This document shows positions 4,984 through 7,771 of a DNA stretch of 7,771 nucleotides, one piece after another. The stretch comes from Scybalousia_A sp964626385 (GTDB taxonomy: Bacteria; Bacteroidota; Bacteroidia; Bacteroidales; P3), in NCBI GenBank assembly GCA_964626385.1, contig CAZVEO010000089.1, forward strand, positions 1 through 7,771, written 5' to 3'. Within the stretch, counting starts at the first letter, position 1. Each line of letters opens with the position of its first letter. Both the position numbers and the translations under genes were made by a program. The notes beneath the pieces were generated by a model. It saw only the letters and a program-made list of their open reading frames with translations. It had not been told where the DNA came from and searched no databases.

Positions 4984-4991
4984 CAAAAGTA
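4984..4991 (-). promoter_or_regulatory. -7 box for the lipoprotein/thioredoxin pair
   Basis: On the minus strand this reads TACTTTTG, a full match to TAnnTTTG, about 41 bp upstream of the lipoprotein ATG. An imperfect -33 (ATTG) lies at 5015-5018 with a 23-bp spacer, at the long end of the accepted range. It faces away from the promoter at 5096-5103. Confidence 0.5.
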
Positions 4992-5095
4992 TAATTTATT
5001 TTGAAATAATAAAGCAATTTTATTATATTTTTATAAAAATGTAAATTTTGATTGATTGTTTTATAATCTTTTAATATAAACTCTATTTTTTTTAG

Positions 5096-5103
5096 TAACT
5101 TTG
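5096..5103 (+). promoter_or_regulatory. -7 box for the YghO-like/mnmE unit
   Basis: TAACTTTG, followed by CG, is a full match to the Bacteroidota -7 consensus and lies 38 bp before the ATG at 5142. No clear TTTG is found at the expected -33 distance, where the DNA is a mixed A/T run. Confidence 0.55.
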
Positions 5104-5141
5104 CGTTCCGTAAATTTAAGTAACATAATAGGAAAAGAGTA

Positions 5142-6299
5142 ATGAGCAACGTTACTATAAGGGAAGTGTATTTTGATAAGGTTAAGAATAAATTCAATGA
5201 TAAGTCATTGTTTAAACAATTTTTGAAATTTCCTTATACTTTGTTTAAAAATGATAAAATGTTTGTTCCTCCTTTGTATATGGACGAAAAAAATACATTT
5301 TCAATAAAGAAAAACCCTGCTTTGGAGTGGTGTGATTTTAGAATTTTTCTTGCTTTTGACACTCAAAATAAACTTGTAGGGAGAGTCTGTGCCATTATTA
5401 ATCACAAAGCCAATAAAGTTTGGCAAAGAAAACATTTGCGTTTTGGATGGTTAGACTTCTATGATAATGAGGAAATAACACAAGCCTTGTTTCAAAAACT
5501 TAATGATTTTGCGAAATCTCAGGGACTTGAAAAAATAGTAGGACCTATGGGTTTTACCGATATGGACAAAGAGGGAATGATAGTAGAGGGGTTTGATACG
5601 CTTTGTCCTATGGCTGCTCTGTACAACCCTTCTTATTATCCTAAGCATTTAGATAATTTAGGCTTTGAAAAAGAGGTGGATTGGGTTCAATATGAAATAC
5701 CAGCTAATCAACCTATACCCGAAAAAATTTCAAGAATAAATAACCTTATTGCTGAAAAATATCATTTAAGCATAGTACCCGAGATGTCCAAAAAGCAACT
5801 TGCTAAACGCTATGGTTACAAAATGTTTTCAACCTTAAACAAGGCCTTTTCTGACCTTTATGGCTATGTGCCTTTAACTGACAAAATGATACAATATTAT
5901 ATAAAACAATACTTACCTTTTGTTGATAAAAAACTTATTTGTATTGTGGTGGATGAGAAAGATGAGGTTGTCGCTTTTGGTATAAGTATGCCAACACTTT
6001 CAAAGGCTTTACAAAAAAGCAACGGAAGACTATTCCCATTTGGCTGGTATCATTTGCTTAAGGCTCTAAATAACTATGAATATATAGATTTGTATCTAAA
6101 TGGTGTAGCACCTGACTGGCAAAATAAAGGAGTTCATTCTATTTATTATGCTAAAATGAACGAAAATTATATAAAACTCGGTTGCAAAACAGCAATAGCC
6201 AATCCTCAATTGGAGACCAATCAAGCCTCTAAGGTTTGGACAAAATATGATAGCAAAATAGCAATAAGAAGAAGAGCGTTTATCAAAGAGGTTATATAA
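5142..6299 (+). CDS. YghO-like / GNAT-like acyltransferase-fold protein
   Basis: This 385-aa soluble protein belongs, by my recognition, to the YghO-like family, which is widespread in Bacteroidota and often labelled GNAT-type N-acetyltransferase. The N-terminal signature FLKFPYTLFKNDKMFVPPLYMDEKNTF (about 27-53) is characteristic, as are VGPMGFTDMDKEGMIVEGFD (about 133-152) and the C-terminal NGVAPDWQNKGVHSIYYAKM (about 320-339). In the last, QNKGVH occupies the position of the acetyl-CoA pyrophosphate-binding loop (motif A) of GNAT folds. The residues IINPQLE-like at about 352-358 (IANPQLETN) are also typical. The substrate is unknown to me. The gene has an A-rich leader with a weak AGGAAAAGAG. 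It precedes mnmE by 21 bp on the same strand and probably shares its message, although no functional link is known. Confidence 0.8.
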   Translation: MSNVTIREVYFDKVKNKFNDKSLFKQFLKFPYTLFKNDKMFVPPLYMDEKNTFSIKKNPALEWCDFRIFLAFDTQNKLVGRVCAIINHKANKVWQRKHLRFGWLDFYDNEEITQALFQKLNDFAKSQGLEKIVGPMGFTDMDKEGMIVEGFDTLCPMAALYNPSYYPKHLDNLGFEKEVDWVQYEIPANQPIPEKISRINNLIAEKYHLSIVPEMSKKQLAKRYGYKMFSTLNKAFSDLYGYVPLTDKMIQYYIKQYLPFVDKKLICIVVDEKDEVVAFGISMPTLSKALQKSNGRLFPFGWYHLLKALNNYEYIDLYLNGVAPDWQNKGVHSIYYAKMNENYIKLGCKTAIANPQLETNQASKVWTKYDSKIAIRRRAFIKEVI

Positions 6300-6310
6300 T
6301 TTTTTTATAA

Positions 6311-6317
6311 GGGAGGG
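6311..6317 (+). promoter_or_regulatory. Shine-Dalgarno-like site deciding the mnmE start
   Basis: GGGAGGG lies 3 nt before the ATG at 6321. The spacing is short, but no in-frame alternative gives the expected N-terminus (TQDTIVAPAT, matching the family's DTI-A-AT), so the start at 6321 is favoured. Confidence 0.45.
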
Positions 6318-6320
6318 TAA

Positions 6321-7718
6321 ATGTTATTAAATACTCAAGACACCATTGTAGCACCAGCAACTAACTATAGCACAAGTTCTGCTTTGGGAATAATTCGTTT
6401 GAGCGGAGAAAATTCTATAAATATTGTTGACAAAATTTTCTCTCCTTCTGGTAAAAGAATTTCTAATCTCAAGGAAGCAAAGGGGAGCAACACCTATTTT
6501 GGTCAGATATTAGACAACAAAAATATAATAGACGAGGTCGTTGTAAGTATTTATAAGGCTCCACATTCTTTTACGGGAGAAAATATTGTAGAAATAACCC
6601 ATCACGGAAGCCCTTTTATTTGCAAAAGTATATTGAATTTGTTGCTAAAAAATGGAGCAAGATTAGCAGAAAAAGGTGAATTTTCTCAAAGGGCTTTTCT
6701 TAATGGCAAAATAAATCTTTCTCAAGCCGAAGCCATCGCTGATATTATTGCTTCAAGGAATAAGCTCTCTTTAAATTTAGCACTCAATCAATTAAGAGGA
6801 GGTTATAACGAAATGTTGCATTCTCTTAGAGAAAAATTTCTTCATATAGCCTCTTTATTAGAGTTGGAAATAGATTTTTCAGAAGAGCATGAAATTTTTG
6901 TAGACCGTAATCAATTATTACAAGAATTAAATTTAACCAAACAAAACCTGCAAAACCTACTTTCCTCTTTTGAACAAGGCAATGCTTTTAAAAACGGAAC
7001 ACCTATTGCAATAGTTGGCAAACCCAATAGTGGAAAAAGTACATTGCTCAATACAATACTAAAAGAAGACCGTTCTATAGTTTCCGATATAGAGGGAACA
7101 ACAAGAGATACTATTGAAGAAAGAGTAACAATCAATGAGGTTGAATATCGTTTTATAGACACTGCTGGAATAAGACAAAGCAATAATATAATAGAAAAAA
7201 AAGGTATAGAACGCTCATTTAAGGCTATAGATAAGGCTTTGATTATTATTTTGCTTTTAGATTTGGAATATTCTAAAGAAGATAGAGAAGAACAGAAAAA
7301 AGAATTGCTGTCAGAAATAGATATTTCTAAAAAAACAATTATAACCGTTCTAAATAAGGCTGATAAAATTCAACTTTCAAAAGAAGAAATTTCTAAATTA
7401 GAGGCAGAGGACAATATTATTATTTCAGCAAAGGAGAATAAGGGTGTAGATATTTTATTAAATGAAATATCAAAAAAAACGCCCCTGCAAGATTTCAACA
7501 AAACAATATTTTTAACCAATGCTCGTCATTATTCTGCCATACAGTCGGCTTTAAATGAAATTGTGTTATCCATAGAAGGAGTGGAAAATATACTTTCTTC
7601 TGACCTTATAGCCGAAAATATACGTATGGCAATAAATTATTTAGGAGAAATAACTGGAGAGATTTGCAATGAGGATATATTGCAAAACATCTTTTCTAAC
7701 TTCTGCATCGGAAAATAA
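6321..7718 (+). CDS. mnmE: tRNA uridine-34 5-carboxymethylaminomethyl modification GTPase MnmE
   Basis: MnmE (TrmE), with MnmG, installs the (carboxymethyl)aminomethyl group on wobble U34 of tRNAs reading split codon boxes. It uses a tetrahydrofolate one-carbon unit and GTP hydrolysis in the cytoplasm. The 465-aa protein is complete. The N-terminal folate-binding domain (about 1-120) begins DTIVAPAT. A helical domain follows, with the G domain inserted from about 225 to 385. Visible motifs are the P-loop GKPNSGKS (233-240), TTRD (260-263), DTAG (280-283), NKAD (345-348) and SAK (369-371). The Glu at 292 aligns with the catalytic E282 of E. coli. The C-terminal CIGK (462-465) carries the conserved Cys. 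Nothing is missing, and the length is normal. It lies 21 bp behind the YghO-like gene and is probably cotranscribed with it. Confidence 0.98.
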   Translation: MLLNTQDTIVAPATNYSTSSALGIIRLSGENSINIVDKIFSPSGKRISNLKEAKGSNTYFGQILDNKNIIDEVVVSIYKAPHSFTGENIVEITHHGSPFICKSILNLLLKNGARLAEKGEFSQRAFLNGKINLSQAEAIADIIASRNKLSLNLALNQLRGGYNEMLHSLREKFLHIASLLELEIDFSEEHEIFVDRNQLLQELNLTKQNLQNLLSSFEQGNAFKNGTPIAIVGKPNSGKSTLLNTILKEDRSIVSDIEGTTRDTIEERVTINEVEYRFIDTAGIRQSNNIIEKKGIERSFKAIDKALIIILLLDLEYSKEDREEQKKELLSEIDISKKTIITVLNKADKIQLSKEEISKLEAEDNIIISAKENKGVDILLNEISKKTPLQDFNKTIFLTNARHYSAIQSALNEIVLSIEGVENILSSDLIAENIRMAINYLGEITGEICNEDILQNIFSNFCIGK

Positions 7719-7721
7719 AAA

Positions 7722-7754
7722 AAGTTGGCGGGCTTTTGGGAAGCCTGCCAACTT
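7722..7754 (-). terminator. Strong hairpin with U-tract on the minus strand, shared after mnmE
   Basis: AAGTTGGCGGGCTT (7722-7735) pairs with AAGCCTGCCAACTT (7741-7754): 14 bp with one G-U-type position, around a 5-nt loop. The A-run at 7717-7723 becomes a T-tract on the minus strand, so the classic terminator reads leftward. On the + strand the hairpin starts 4 bp after the mnmE stop but is followed only by GGTT, so termination there would be less efficient. It implies a convergent gene to the right of the window. Confidence 0.75.
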
Positions 7755-7771
7755 GGTTAAAAGTGCGTTTA

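Noticed and set aside
4976..5197. 73-aa minus-strand reading frame with a hydrophobic segment
   Set aside because: It overlaps the start of the well-supported YghO-like gene and covers both promoter boxes. Its composition is that of translated AT-rich DNA.

Overview
The window looks like chromosomal DNA from a member of the Bacteroidota, probably order Bacteroidales. It is strongly AT-rich. It has an ExbB / small membrane protein / ExbD / ExbD cluster, lipoproteins with short lipobox signals, and several -7 boxes of the Bacteroidota form TAnnTTTG. No transposase, integrase, tRNA, rRNA or CRISPR array was seen.

Layout. Positions 1-1686 (+) hold the end of an ExbB/TolQ-type proton-channel gene, a 148-aa four-helix membrane protein, and two ExbD-type genes. 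They are closely spaced, three carry recognisable Shine-Dalgarno sequences, and the run ends in a rho-independent terminator at 1718-1755. Together they would form an inner-membrane energy-transducing complex that couples proton motive force to an outer-membrane or envelope task. A single + strand gene, a DUF3737-type beta-helix protein, lies at 1872-2714.

Positions 2715-3577 hold no gene that I can support. This stretch carries two exact 49-bp direct repeats, each containing a terminator hairpin. Each runs into a degenerate array with a 10-bp period built on the word ATAGGTT, and a further array of the same word follows in inverted orientation. Downstream lies a good Bacteroidota promoter with a GC-rich dyad overlapping its -33 box and no open reading frame after it.

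Positions 3578-4943 (-) encode two envelope proteins: a 196-aa lipoprotein with three extra cysteines, followed by a 225-aa membrane-anchored thioredoxin-fold protein with a CGPC active site. They probably form a transcription unit read from a -7 box at 4984-4991.

Positions 5142-7718 (+) encode a YghO-like/GNAT-like protein and, 21 bp later, the tRNA-modifying GTPase MnmE (complete, with all G motifs and the C-terminal CIGK). A strong hairpin at 7722-7754 has its U-tract on the minus strand, which suggests a convergent gene beyond the right edge.

The most interesting material is the 2.7-3.6 kb non-coding block and the thioredoxin/lipoprotein pair. The housekeeping parts look ordinary.
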